Source of the DNA: Afifellaceae bacterium
GTDB taxonomy: Bacteria > Pseudomonadota > Alphaproteobacteria > Rhizobiales > Afifellaceae
Reading direction: 5' to 3'
Assembly (NCBI GenBank): GCA_028281235.1
Contig: JANQKG010000011.1
Span: 62,001 to 126,000, forward strand
Length of the DNA: 64,000 nucleotides
In this document: one piece after another, positions 18,669-26,366 of the stretch
Layout: each line of letters opens with the position of its first letter
Numbering within the stretch: position 1 is the stretch's first letter
The notes under the pieces: generated by a model
Databases searched by the model: none
What the model was told of the DNA's origin: nothing
Seen by the model: only the letters and a program-made list of their open reading frames with translations
Translations under genes and position numbers: made by a program

Positions 18669-19613
18669 TTAGCGGAGCCGTGCGCCCAGTAGGAACTCCT
18701 GGTTCCCCGAGCCGCCTGTGATGGGGGAGGGGATGAGACCCTCAACGCGCCAGCGGGGCGCCTCGGCTTTGGCCGCGGTCTCCGCGCTTAACCTCTCCCT
18801 TGAGGGGAGGTCGAAACTGGCGAGCGAAGCGAGATCGGTTTCGGGAGGGGGGCGCTGAGTCGAAACGGCATCCCCCCTCCCGAAGCCCGCTGCGGCTGCG
18901 CCTTGCGACCTTCGACCTCCCCTCAAGGGAGAGGTTAGGGGCCCGTCGAGGCGCCCACTCTCAAGCCAGGCCGCGACGTCCTCAGCCGCTTCGTGGGCAG
19001 CCTCACGGTCGCGCACGACGCCGCCTTTGCCAAGCGCGGCGCGCCCCACTTCGAATTGCGGCTTCACCAGAAAGAGCCCCCACGTGCCCGGCTGCACCAG
19101 TGCCAGCGCCGGCGGCAGCGCCTTTTTCAGCGAGATGAAACTGAGGTCAGCGGTGAGGGCGGTGATGCTGTGCGCGCCAATCTGAGCATGCGTCAGATCG
19201 CGCGCATTGACGCCTTCCAGGAGCGTCACGCGCCGATCGGCGGCAAGCGTCTCGTCCATCTCGCGATTGCCCACATCGACGGCCACGACATGCGCGGCGC
19301 CCCGCTCCAGAAGCACTTGCGTGAAGCCACCGGTCGAAGCACCGAGATCAAGCGCGACACGGCCGGTCGGATCGAAGCCGAACGCATCCAGACCGGCGAT
19401 CAGCTTCAGCGCAGCGCGCGACACGTAATGCGCGGCCGGATCGGCGGCAGTGACGGTCGCATCATCGCGCACCGGCCGAGCCGGCTTGGTCTCGATTTCG
19501 CCGTCCACGGCGACGGTGCCGCGCTTCACCATATCGCGCGCACGGGCACGGCTTGGCGCCAGGCCGCGCGCCACCAGCGCTTCATCCAGCCGTGTGCGGG
19601 GCTTGTCCGACAT
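18669..19613 (-). CDS. tlyA: TlyA family rRNA (cytidine-2'-O)-methyltransferase with a repeat-encoded insertion
   Basis: 314 residues, longer than the usual about 245-270. The N-terminal S4 RNA-binding domain (RLDEALVARGLAPSR at about 7-21) is followed by the FtsJ-like fold: ALDLGASTGGFTQVLLERGA (motif I), VDVGNREM, TADLSFISLKKALP and LFLVKPQFEVGR. The C-terminal RVEGLIPSPITGGSGNQEF block is also intact. Between AWLESGRLDG and RVEGL lies a stretch of about 50 residues translated from a dispersed palindrome (18789-18937), in frame and without stops. Family members methylate 16S/23S rRNA cytidines. Whether the insertion is tolerated in a surface loop is inferred from intact flanks. Confidence 0.9.
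   Translation of the reverse strand: MSDKPRTRLDEALVARGLAPSRARARDMVKRGTVAVDGEIETKPARPVRDDATVTAADPAAHYVSRAALKLIAGLDAFGFDPTGRVALDLGASTGGFTQVLLERGAAHVVAVDVGNREMDETLAADRRVTLLEGVNARDLTHAQIGAHSITALTADLSFISLKKALPPALALVQPGTWGLFLVKPQFEVGRAALGKGGVVRDREAAHEAAEDVAAWLESGRLDGPLTSPLRGGRRSQGAAAAGFGRGDAVSTQRPPPETDLASLASFDLPSRERLSAETAAKAEAPRWRVEGLIPSPITGGSGNQEFLLGARLR
18789..18937. repeat. Dispersed palindromic repeat located inside the tlyA coding sequence
   Basis: About 149 bp with outer arms TAACCTCTCCCTTGAGGGGA and TCCCCTCAAGGGAGAGGTTA. Inside are GGTCGAAACTGGCGAGCGAAG and the inner hairpin TCGGGAGGGGGG / CCCCCCTCCCGA. This is the form usually found between genes in this order of bacteria, but here it is read as protein on the minus strand. 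Confidence 0.9.
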
Positions 19614-19658
19614 GGCGCAAGTCTAACGCAGTGCCGCGGTTCGGCTCAGCCTCTCTTT

Positions 19659-19795
19659 GTCATTCCGCAAAGCGCGCGAGCGCTTGTGCGGAACCCATAA
19701 GCCCTGAAAACAGGCATGATGCTGTGCTTATCCACAGCGGCGGTGGTCATGGGGTTCTGGCCTCGGCCTTCGGCCGCGCCGGAATGACATACGAG
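19659..19795. repeat. Dispersed palindromic repeat, GTCATCCCGG family (diverged copy)
   Basis: Arms TGTCATTCCG and CGGAATGACA with internal GAACCCATAA and CATGGGGTTC and a GCCTTCGGCC hairpin. Other copies are at 31619, 35858, 36097 and 38577. It occupies the gap between the start of tlyA and the small membrane protein gene. Confidence 0.8.
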
Positions 19796-19819
19796 AGTTA
19801 GCGGGCGAGGGCCGAGGCC

Positions 19820-19972
19820 CTAAACCAGTCCGCAATAGGCAAGCCCGGCCATGATGGCGGTCAGGAAAATGTCAGTGCCCCAATAGGCCCAGCCGACACC
19901 GCCGAGAAAGAACAGCAGCGCAAAGGCCGCCAGCGCGGTCTTGACGATCGGGTCGAGGGGCTGGGCCTGCAT
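19820..19972 (-). CDS. Small membrane protein, function unknown
   Basis: 50-residue protein with two predicted membrane segments (ALAAFALLFFLGGVGWAYW and IFLTAIMAGLAYCGLV). It is encoded directly downstream of the Sco gene in the same direction. The start at 19972 is preferred; a start at 19996 (8 more residues) would fall inside the RIME-like repeat. No family name is recognised. It may be a small partner of the Sco/cytochrome oxidase assembly genes, by position only. Confidence 0.6.
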   Translation of the reverse strand: MQAQPLDPIVKTALAAFALLFFLGGVGWAYWGTDIFLTAIMAGLAYCGLV

Positions 19973-19991
19973 AGCGCGGGTTCTATCTCTA

Positions 19992-20079
19992 AGCATGATC
20001 TCATCCGACCTTGCGTCGCCCGCCGAAGCGGGCTTCGCGAAGGCGGGAAACCGGAATCCACTTTTCGGGATCATGCTCT
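19992..20079. repeat. RIME-like palindrome with an inner insertion
   Basis: Arms AGCATGATC (19992) and GATCATGCT (20070) with the CCGGAATCCACTTTTCGGG half. The centre is interrupted by a GCCCGCCGAAGCGGGC hairpin segment not present in the other RIME copies. It lies between the Sco gene and the small membrane protein gene. Confidence 0.75.
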
Positions 20080-20695
20080 ATCCTGCCACAAGCCGCCTCA
20101 GCTTGGCCAATGCCGCCTCGCGGGCCTCAGCGTGGGCGATGGTGCCGACGAAATTGCCGTCGGCGTCGTGCAGGATCATGGAGGCGGTGTGGTCCATGGT
20201 GTAGTCGCCGTCTTCGAGCGGCACTTTGCGGCTAAAGATCTTGTAATCCTTAGCCATAGCCATCACCGCGTCCGGCTCTCCAGTAATACCGATGATGCGC
20301 TCCGAAAAGGCGGTGACGTAGTCGCTGAGCACGTCAATTGTGTCGCGCTCCGGGTCGATCGTCACGAAGACGAAGCGAAGCTTATCGGCATCCGGCCCCA
20401 GTTCCGCCGCCCAGTCGGTCATCTGCATCAGCCCAGTGGGACAGATATCCGGGCAATGCGTGAAGCCGAACAGCGTCACCGATGGTTTGCCGCGAAAGAT
20501 TGCCTCGCTGACCGGCTCATTGTTGTGGTTCACCAGTTCGAAGGCGCCGCCCAGCGGCGCGCCCGGCGCCGTCGTCGAGGCGGTCTGGGTCGGTCCGCCA
20601 AACAACGAGAAGCCGCCGACGGTGAGTGCCCCGAGCACGAAGAGCGCCACGGCGACAGCTGCCCATAGCGCGAGGCGAATGGCTTTCATGGTCAA
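20078..20695 (-). CDS. SCO1/SenC family copper chaperone
   Basis: 205-residue membrane-anchored thioredoxin-fold protein that helps deliver copper to the CuA centre of cytochrome c oxidase. One N-terminal membrane anchor (ALWAAVAVALFVLGALTVGG) is followed by the Sco domain with the copper motif CPDIC (in FTHCPDICPTGLMQM) and the distal copper His in YTMDHTASM. It faces the periplasm. Its stop codon lies within the edge of a RIME-like repeat. A 45-residue membrane peptide gene is just upstream. Confidence 0.92.
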   Translation of the reverse strand: MTMKAIRLALWAAVAVALFVLGALTVGGFSLFGGPTQTASTTAPGAPLGGAFELVNHNNEPVSEAIFRGKPSVTLFGFTHCPDICPTGLMQMTDWAAELGPDADKLRFVFVTIDPERDTIDVLSDYVTAFSERIIGITGEPDAVMAMAKDYKIFSRKVPLEDGDYTMDHTASMILHDADGNFVGTIAHAEAREAALAKLRRLVAG

Positions 20696-20717
20696 TCTCC
20701 GGCGCTTGCAGCGCGCG

Positions 20718-20855
20718 CTATTGTCGCTGCGCCTTCACCGCGATCGGATCGCCCGCGCCTTCGCCCGCGCCCATATCAGCGCGCACAAAGGCCACGATCG
20801 CAACGACCGTGATTGCGACGGCCGCGATGGCGGGGAGCACGATCCGCATCTTCAT
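20718..20855 (-). CDS. Small single-pass membrane protein (45 aa)
   Basis: An open frame of 46 codons starting ATG-AAG-ATG-CGG and ending TAG, 22 bases upstream of the Sco gene. The product has a basic start (MKMR), a hydrophobic helix (IVLPAIAAVAITVVAIVAFV) and a short charged tail. This is the layout of a membrane-anchored small protein or an uncleaved signal anchor. No clear ribosome-binding site is visible, so it is less sure than its neighbours. Its position suggests co-transcription with the Sco gene. Confidence 0.5.
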   Translation of the reverse strand: MKMRIVLPAIAAVAITVVAIVAFVRADMGAGEGAGDPIAVKAQRQ

Positions 20856-20957
20856 GGCAGGTAACGTGGTGTTGTCGTCCGACAATGTGGATTGCGCCGA
20901 TGGACGCGGGGGCCGCGCCCAATCGTCACGTCGCGCCGAAGGCCTGCTACCGAAGCC

Positions 20958-22880
20958 TCACGCGTCCGAGGCGCGAAGGCCCGTCCGTGCGCCGCTCCGC
21001 TCCAGCACCTCGAAGACCCGGCGGACGATCGCCGCTGAGTCGAGGCCAGCCTCTTCGTACATCGCCTCCGGCTTGTCCTGGTCGATGAAGATGTCGCGCA
21101 TGACCATGGTGCGAACGGCCACGCCGTGATCAAGCAGGCCGTGCTGGGAGAGCGTGTAGAGGACATGGCTGCCGAAGCCGCCGATCGCCGCTTCCTCCAC
21201 GGTGATCATGACTTCGTGCTCGCGCGCCAGCCTCAGCACCAGATCCGTGTCAACCGGCTTGGCAAAGCGGGCGTCGGCAACGGTGGTCGACAGGCCGCGG
21301 CTTTCCAGTTCCTCAGCCGCCTTCAGCGCGTGCTGCAGCCGGCCGCCCAGCGACAGGAGTGCTACCTTGGTTCCCTCCTTGACGATGCGGCCGCGGCCGA
21401 TCTCCAGGAGTTCGCCGCGCTCCGGCATGTCCACGCCGATACCTTCACCACGCGGGTAGCGGAAGGCGATGGGCCCATCATCATAAGCAGCGGCCGTGCG
21501 CACCATGTGCATCAGCTCCGCCTCGTCGCCCGCCGCCATCACCACGAAGTTCGGCAGGCAGCCGAGATAGGCGAGATCGAAGCTGCCGGCATGCGTCGGC
21601 CCGTCGGCGCCGACCAGGCCTGCACGGTCCATGGCGAAGCGCACCGGCAGATTCTGGATCGCCACGTCGTGGACCACTTGGTCGTAGGCACGCTGCAGGA
21701 AGGTGGAGTAGATCGCCGCGAAGGGTTTCATGCCCTCTGTCGCCAGGCCGGCGGCAAAGGTCACCCCGTGCTGCTCGGCGATGCCCACATCGAATGTGCG
21801 CTCCGGAAACTCCTTGCCGAAGAGGTCAACGCCGGTGCCTGACGGCATCGCTGCAGTGATCGCCACAATGCGATCGTCCTGGCGCGCCTCTTGAATGAGG
21901 CCCTGCGCAAACACCTTGGTGTAGGACGGCGCGTTTGATGTCGCCTTGGCCTGCTCCCCGGTGATGACGTTGAACTTCGACACGCCGTGATATTTGTCCG
22001 CAGACGCCTCCGCCGGCGCGTAGCCTTTGCCCTTTTGCGTGCGCGCGTGGATGATGACGGGACCCGTCTCCGTGTCGCGCACGTTGGACAGGACCGGCAG
22101 CAGATGGTCGATATTGTGGCCGTCGATCGGCCCGACATAGTAGAAGCCGAGCTCCTCAAAAAGCGTGCCGCCAGTCACCATGCCGCGCGCAAATTCCTCA
22201 GCGCGAAGGGCGCCGATTTCCAGCGCCTTGGGTAGCTTCTGCGCCAAATTCTTGCCCGCTTCGCGTAGCGACTGGTAGGCACGCCCGGAGAAGAGCCGCG
22301 CCAGATAGGCCGCCATGGCGCCGACCGGCGGGGCGATCGACATGTCATTGTCGTTGAGGATGACGATCAGCCGCGAGTTCATGCCGCCGGCATTGTTCAT
22401 GGCCTCATAGGCCATGCCCGCCGACATGGCGCCGTCGCCGATCACGGCGATGACGTTGTTGTTGCCGCCGGAAAGGTCGCGACCCACCGCCATGCCGAGC
22501 CCGGCTGAGATGGAGGTGGAGGAATGCGCCGTGCCGAACGGGTCGTATTCGCTTTCCGCACGCTTGGTGAAGCCCGACAGGCCGCCACCCTGCCGGATCG
22601 TGCGAATGCGGTCGCGTCGTCCGGTGATGATCTTGTGCGGATAGGCCTGATGGCCGACGTCCCAAATCAGCCTGTCGTCGGGCGTATTGAAGACGTAGTG
22701 GATCGCGACGGTGAGTTCCACGACCCCAAGGCCGGCACCCAAATGACCGCCGGTCACGGAGACGGCGTCGATCATCTCAGCGCGAAGTTCGTCAGCGACC
22801 TGTCGCAGGTCTTTCTTGTCCAGACGCCGGAGATCGGCCGGCGTGCTGATACCGTCTAGCAATGGTGTTTTGACCGCCAT
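20958..22880 (-). CDS. dxs: 1-deoxy-D-xylulose-5-phosphate synthase
   Basis: 640-residue thiamine-diphosphate enzyme that condenses pyruvate and glyceraldehyde 3-phosphate, the first step of the MEP isoprenoid pathway. Motifs: [16 protein letters not shown], the substrate loop [11 protein letters not shown], the ThDP motif [18 protein letters not shown]...NDND, and in the second half the transketolase-type pyrimidine region [14 protein letters not shown]. Full length. It lies in the minus-strand group with tlyA, xseB and the HDAC-like gene, a conserved rhizobial neighbourhood. Isoprenoids made here feed the quinones handled by the Coq10-like and RquA proteins nearby. Confidence 0.97.
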   Translation of the reverse strand: MAVKTPLLDGISTPADLRRLDKKDLRQVADELRAEMIDAVSVTGGHLGAGLGVVELTVAIHYVFNTPDDRLIWDVGHQAYPHKIITGRRDRIRTIRQGGGLSGFTKRAESEYDPFGTAHSSTSISAGLGMAVGRDLSGGNNNVIAVIGDGAMSAGMAYEAMNNAGGMNSRLIVILNDNDMSIAPPVGAMAAYLARLFSGRAYQSLREAGKNLAQKLPKALEIGALRAEEFARGMVTGGTLFEELGFYYVGPIDGHNIDHLLPVLSNVRDTETGPVIIHARTQKGKGYAPAEASADKYHGVSKFNVITGEQAKATSNAPSYTKVFAQGLIQEARQDDRIVAITAAMPSGTGVDLFGKEFPERTFDVGIAEQHGVTFAAGLATEGMKPFAAIYSTFLQRAYDQVVHDVAIQNLPVRFAMDRAGLVGADGPTHAGSFDLAYLGCLPNFVVMAAGDEAELMHMVRTAAAYDDGPIAFRYPRGEGIGVDMPERGELLEIGRGRIVKEGTKVALLSLGGRLQHALKAAEELESRGLSTTVADARFAKPVDTDLVLRLAREHEVMITVEEAAIGGFGSHVLYTLSQHGLLDHGVAVRTMVMRDIFIDQDKPEAMYEEAGLDSAAIVRRVFEVLERSGARTGLRASDA

Positions 22881-23253
22881 AGCGGGAGTCCCCCAACACG
22901 GAATTCTTCAAGTTTATGGTGTGTTACAGTGAGCTAAGGGGAGTTACAGCATCTGCGGAACGGCCCGCAAAGTGCGGTTTCGCCACACCGTTGACGAATC
23001 ACGACACAGCGGTTCCGAAACGACGTGTGATGTCGCGGCTCGAGCGGTAAGTCGATACCGGGAATGTGGCGTCCCAGCCGTCGCCATAAGCCGCTACATC
23101 CGGGCCTAGAGAAAAACCACCTTAGAATCATTATGTTGTAGGCATAAGCTGCCAATCCGCTGTGGCCACGCCCGCGAAGTACGCCCCTCATACCGCGGGA
23201 CGGCAAGTTCGCCGCCACAACGGAAACGCGGATCAGCGCCCCGCGACCGTTGG
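22881..23253. other. Intergenic region of 373 bp with no recognised gene
   Basis: Between dxs and xseB (both minus strand). An open frame crosses it on the minus strand but has no family features and poor codon usage. There is an AT-richer patch at 23110-23145 that could hold a promoter for dxs, but no well-spaced -35/-10 pair was found. No repeat of the families described elsewhere is present. Confidence 0.5.
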
Positions 23254-23505
23254 TCACGTGTTGCTGTCAAAGGGTTCCGTGCCGACGGCCTTGCCTTCCG
23301 CGGAGCGGATGGCCTCCACGCGCTCCTCCGCTTGCGCCAAGAGCGCCTCACAGCGCTTCTTCAGCGCTTCTCCGCGCTCATAGATGGCGATGGATTCCTC
23401 CAGGGCCACGTCGCCACGCTCAAGTTTGGTGACGATTGCCTCAAGCTCCTTGAGCGCGGCTTCAAAGCTCAGAGCGTTCACGTCGGTTGGCGCTTTGTCT
23501 GCCAA
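23254..23505 (-). CDS. xseB: Exodeoxyribonuclease VII small subunit
   Basis: 83-residue, mostly helical protein that assembles with the XseA large subunit to degrade single-stranded DNA. The core [20 protein letters not shown] and [14 protein letters not shown] are the family pattern. Normal length. xseA is not in the window. The upstream neighbour is the HDAC-like gene, the usual order in this bacterial group. Confidence 0.95.
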   Translation of the reverse strand: MADKAPTDVNALSFEAALKELEAIVTKLERGDVALEESIAIYERGEALKKRCEALLAQAEERVEAIRSAEGKAVGTEPFDSNT

Positions 23506-23520
23506 TGAGGCTCTCCCTCA

Positions 23521-23620
23521 AGCACGATCCGAAAAGTGGGAACCGGTTCTCGGATAAATCTTGCGTCGTAACAAAAAGATAGAGCGTTGGAGCGATTCAA
23601 CGAAGCACGATAACGCTCTA
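23521..23620. repeat. Mosaic repeat: RIME-like half plus AGAGCGTT palindrome
   Basis: The first part (AGCACGATCCGAAAAGTGGG then ACCGGTT) matches the RIME-like units. The second part (23581-23619) is a palindrome AGAGCGTT...AACGCTCT around CGATTCAACG. The last bases supply the stop codon (TAG read on the minus strand) of the HDAC-like gene at 23618. Confidence 0.8.
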
Positions 23621-24598
23621 CCCCGCCATTAATTGGCGGATATGGGCAGCGCCGGATTCCGCCAGCCCTCTCAGATCATACCCGCCTTCCAGCATGGCCA
23701 CGACCCGCCCGGCGGCGCAATCGTCGGCAATCTCCATTAGCTCCGCGGTCGCCCAGACAAAGTCGGCCGCGTCCAGGTTGATCTCCGCCAGCGGGTCCCG
23801 GTGGTGTGCGTCGAAGCCGGCGGAGATGATGATGAGATCCGGCCGAAACACCCTGACCGCTGGCAGAATGCGCTCTTGGAACGCCGCGCGGAAGGCGGCC
23901 GAGCCGTCGCCGGGCGCCAGCGGAACGTTGACGATGTTCCCGGCACCGGTTTCCGACGCCGCGCCGGTGCCGGGAAAGAGCGGCATCTGGTGCGTGGAGG
24001 CGTAGAGCACGGACGGGTCGGACCAAAAAATCTCCTGCGTGCCGTTCCCGTGATGGACGTCCCAATCGATGATCGCGACGCGGTCCATGCCGTGCTTGCG
24101 TTGCGCGTGCCGCGCGGCGATTGCCACTGTGTCAAACAGGCAGAAGCCCATGGCGCGCTGGGTTTCGGCATGATGGCCCGGCGGACGCGCCGCGCAGAAT
24201 GCGTTTCGCGCCTCGCCAACCGCCACAGCATCGACGGCGTGGACCGCCGCGCCGATTGCGCGCATCGCCGCCTCCCAGGAGCCCGGCGAGACGGTCGTAT
24301 CCATGTCGATGCGCGCCAATCCCTCGCTTGGAACGGCGGATCGGATGGCTTCCACATAGCCCTCCGGATGGCACAGCAGGGCGGCTTCCGCGTCAGCCAA
24401 TGGCGCCTCGACCCGCGCCAGTGCCGCGAAGGCCTGGTTGTCGAGCGCTGCGTGCAGGGCCTTGAGCCGGTCCGGCCGCTCCGGATGCCCGACCGGCGTC
24501 ACATGGTCGAGGAAAGCCGCGTGGTGCAGAAGAAGCGTAGTCAAGGGCCGGTCCAGGTTCGCCACGATCATCTGGACGCGGGCCGTATGGCGCGTCAA
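23618..24598 (-). CDS. Histone deacetylase family protein
   Basis: 326-residue zinc-dependent deacetylase of the HDAC/acetoin-utilisation superfamily (class II-like bacterial type), probably acting on acetylated polyamines or lysines. The catalytic His pair is in RPPGHHAET, and the zinc site is in IDWDVHHGNGTQEIF plus a later Asp in SAGFDAHHRDPL. GGYDLRGLAESG at the end is the usual C-terminal block. The start at 24598 is the longest; ATG at 24571 is equally plausible. The stop codon falls in a mosaic repeat. Confidence 0.92.
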   Translation of the reverse strand: MTRHTARVQMIVANLDRPLTTLLLHHAAFLDHVTPVGHPERPDRLKALHAALDNQAFAALARVEAPLADAEAALLCHPEGYVEAIRSAVPSEGLARIDMDTTVSPGSWEAAMRAIGAAVHAVDAVAVGEARNAFCAARPPGHHAETQRAMGFCLFDTVAIAARHAQRKHGMDRVAIIDWDVHHGNGTQEIFWSDPSVLYASTHQMPLFPGTGAASETGAGNIVNVPLAPGDGSAAFRAAFQERILPAVRVFRPDLIIISAGFDAHHRDPLAEINLDAADFVWATAELMEIADDCAAGRVVAMLEGGYDLRGLAESGAAHIRQLMAG

Positions 24599-24657
24599 TC
24601 CCGCAGCCCGGCCGTCCCCAAGTGGGCTGAAGGCCGCGCGATCATCGGCGGGTCGTC

Positions 24658-25428
24658 CTAGAGGCGGTGCGCCACGACCTTCTGGTAGACGCCGCCGAAC
24701 ATCGTCTGCTTCTCCCAGCGGAAGGCGCAGGAATCATCGGCGAACGCCCACAATTCATGCCGCCAAAGGCTCCGCGCAAACGGCTCCAGGCGGTCGAACA
24801 GGCGCCGATAGAAGGCGCGCAGCGGCTGCCAGCGCGCCGGCTCGTGGTAGTCGACGAAGACGGCTTTGCCCCCGGGGGCCACACGGGCCAGCAGCGCGTT
24901 CATCACGGCGCGCTTGTGCTCATCGGGCAGTTCGTGGAGCAGGAAGAAGCAGTTCACGACGTCGTAGGTGCCGTCGCCGAGCTGCGACACATCGGCGACG
25001 CGCACGCGCGCCTGCGTGAAGCCCTTGAGCTTGCGGCGGCAGAGTGCCGCCTGCAACGGCGCCACATCGACAACGTCGAGACGGCCGCGCGGGCCGATAT
25101 GGTCGGCGAGCTCCGGAATGAGGCAACCGTAGACATGCGCCGCTTGCAGCACGCTGTCGCCGCTGGCCACCTCTGACAAGGCAGCGCGGCGGAGCCGGCC
25201 GTGATTGCCGAACAAGATGACGTTGACCACGGCGTCATTGTCGAGCAGCCGTGCGTTTCTGCGATTGAGGTAGGCCCAGCTATAGGTGGCGCTGAGATAG
25301 GTCGGGATGGCCGACCTCGCGCGTCGCCGCGGCGCAATGACAGGCGCCGTCGACCGGGATCGCATGGAACGGTCGATACGAAGACCTTCAACGTCTGATA
25401 GGGCCAACGCCACCCCCGCATACGGCAA
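24658..25428 (-). CDS. rquA: Probable rhodoquinone biosynthesis protein RquA
   Basis: 256-residue methyltransferase-fold protein. The block YSWAYLNRRNARLL...VVNVILFGNHGRLRRAAL is characteristic of RquA, as are VLQAAHVYGCLIPELA in place of a normal SAM motif I, CFFLLHELPDE and VFVDYHEPARW...LEPFARSLW. RquA replaces a methoxy group of ubiquinone by an amino group, giving rhodoquinone, the low-potential quinone used for fumarate reduction without oxygen. The gene is preceded by an FNR/FixK-type box and a Coq10-like gene. The start may instead be the ATG at 25368 (20 residues shorter). A generic methyltransferase is the alternative, but the degenerate motif I argues against it. Confidence 0.75.
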   Translation of the reverse strand: MPYAGVALALSDVEGLRIDRSMRSRSTAPVIAPRRRARSAIPTYLSATYSWAYLNRRNARLLDNDAVVNVILFGNHGRLRRAALSEVASGDSVLQAAHVYGCLIPELADHIGPRGRLDVVDVAPLQAALCRRKLKGFTQARVRVADVSQLGDGTYDVVNCFFLLHELPDEHKRAVMNALLARVAPGGKAVFVDYHEPARWQPLRAFYRRLFDRLEPFARSLWRHELWAFADDSCAFRWEKQTMFGGVYQKVVAHRL

Positions 25429-25481
25429 AGCTTGCCGGATAGTCCGGCGACCTAACTGCCGTCAAGCTTGGCTGACGGTCG

Positions 25482-25495
25482 TTGACCCACATCAA
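25482..25495 (-). promoter_or_regulatory. FNR/FixK-type binding site upstream of rquA
   Basis: On the minus strand the site reads TTGAT-GTGG-GTCAA, a match to the TTGAY-N4-RTCAA consensus of FNR/FixK regulators with both half-sites complete. Its centre is 60 bases before the rquA start at 25428. With a class II arrangement (-41.5) transcription would begin near 25447. The gene upstream (25564-25995) ends before it, so rquA is the only plausible target. Confidence 0.7.
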
Positions 25496-25563
25496 GACGG
25501 GTGGTGCTTCGCCTGCCACGCAAGTGCCGCGCCGCTTCGGCGGCGGGCTGCATAGCGTCCACG

Positions 25564-25995
25564 TTACCCCAACAGGCTCCGCGCGCGTGTCTCAAAGGCG
25601 GCCATGATACCGCTGGCTCCATCAGCCAAAGTGCGGCTCAGAAGCCGGCTGAGCAGCGGCGCACGAACCGTAACCTCACCGGAGAGCGAAACCGCGCATC
25701 GGCCATCGGGTTGAGGCGTGAACCGCCACGTCAGATCGAACGCGTCGAAGGCGGAATCGATCGATGTCACCGCAATCTCTTTCGGCCGCATGAGCGTAGT
25801 TTTCGTTGCGAAGCGCTGGCGGATGGGACCGATCCCGACAACCTGGTCGGTGTAGTACGTTTCGCCGTCGCGTCGGCGGATGGTTGCGGCGTGCCACCAT
25901 TGCAGGAACTCCGGATAGCGCTCCACGTCGGCGGCGACCTCAAAGAGCTGCTCGGCCGCATAGGGCAGAATGCGTGTGACCTCGAATTGGGCCAT
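25564..25995 (-). CDS. Coq10/RatA-type START-domain protein
   Basis: 143-residue protein of the polyketide-cyclase/START superfamily. The N-terminal PYAAEQLFEVAADVERYPEFLQWW and the central DQVVGIGPIRQRFATKTTL blocks are those of Coq10 and of the bacterial homologue RatA. Coq10-like proteins bind ubiquinone and support respiration; RatA of E. coli was described as a ribosome-association toxin. Its neighbour rquA modifies ubiquinone, which favours a quinone role here. Single domain, no signal peptide. Confidence 0.88.
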   Translation of the reverse strand: MAQFEVTRILPYAAEQLFEVAADVERYPEFLQWWHAATIRRRDGETYYTDQVVGIGPIRQRFATKTTLMRPKEIAVTSIDSAFDAFDLTWRFTPQPDGRCAVSLSGEVTVRAPLLSRLLSRTLADGASGIMAAFETRARSLLG

Positions 25996-26366
25996 GAATT
26001 GTCGTCGCGTCGCCTGCGCGTGGGTGGTGATCCGGTCTCAGTCGACCGGCTTGATGTCGCGAGTTTAACCCAGCGTAGAGATTGCGAAACCTCTAGGTGC
26101 GGCTGTATCGGGGCGCCTTTTTCAACCGGTATTCCGCGCACCGCAAACCCCCGCCAGCGTAATCGCGATCCGTGTTGGAGTGCGTCAACGCATTTTAAGT
26201 CAACCTGAACCATCGCGATTGCGGTTTCTTGTCAAATTGCGCGAATCTTCACCGCGCAAATTGCAAGTTCTTCAGCACCAGTTCGACTGGCCAAGCACGA
26301 CACAGAGGACGTAGCCCGGCGTGGCGGATCACGCCCGGAGGCACGGACGCGATCGGAGGCAGCCTC
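25996..26366. other. Divergent intergenic region (371 bp) before the diguanylate cyclase
   Basis: Between the Coq10-like gene (minus) and the diguanylate cyclase (plus). It holds a small hairpin, TTGCGCG / CGCGCAA at 26237-26259, and an AT-richer stretch around 26175-26270 likely to include promoters for both genes. A plus-strand frame is open from 26229 but the conserved protein begins at 26367. No known repeat or RNA gene was recognised. Confidence 0.5.

Noticed and set aside
23110-23145. AT-rich patch as promoter for dxs
   Set aside because: TTGGCA and CATAAT are only 14 bases apart; spacing is too short to support a sigma-70 call.
22934-23257. 107-codon minus-strand open frame in the dxs/xseB gap
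   Set aside because: Low-complexity, Arg-rich product without hydrophobic or domain pattern and no ribosome-binding site; no sign of a gene.
24658-25428. Ordinary SAM-dependent methyltransferase
   Set aside because: Motif I lacks the glycine pattern of that class and the WAYL...GNHGRL block is specific for RquA; the generic call remains only as fallback.
25459-25478. Inverted repeat CCGTCA...TGACGG as a transcription terminator for the Coq10-like gene
   Set aside because: Stem is only 6 bp and no T-run follows on the minus strand; it may be a minor hairpin in the rquA leader.
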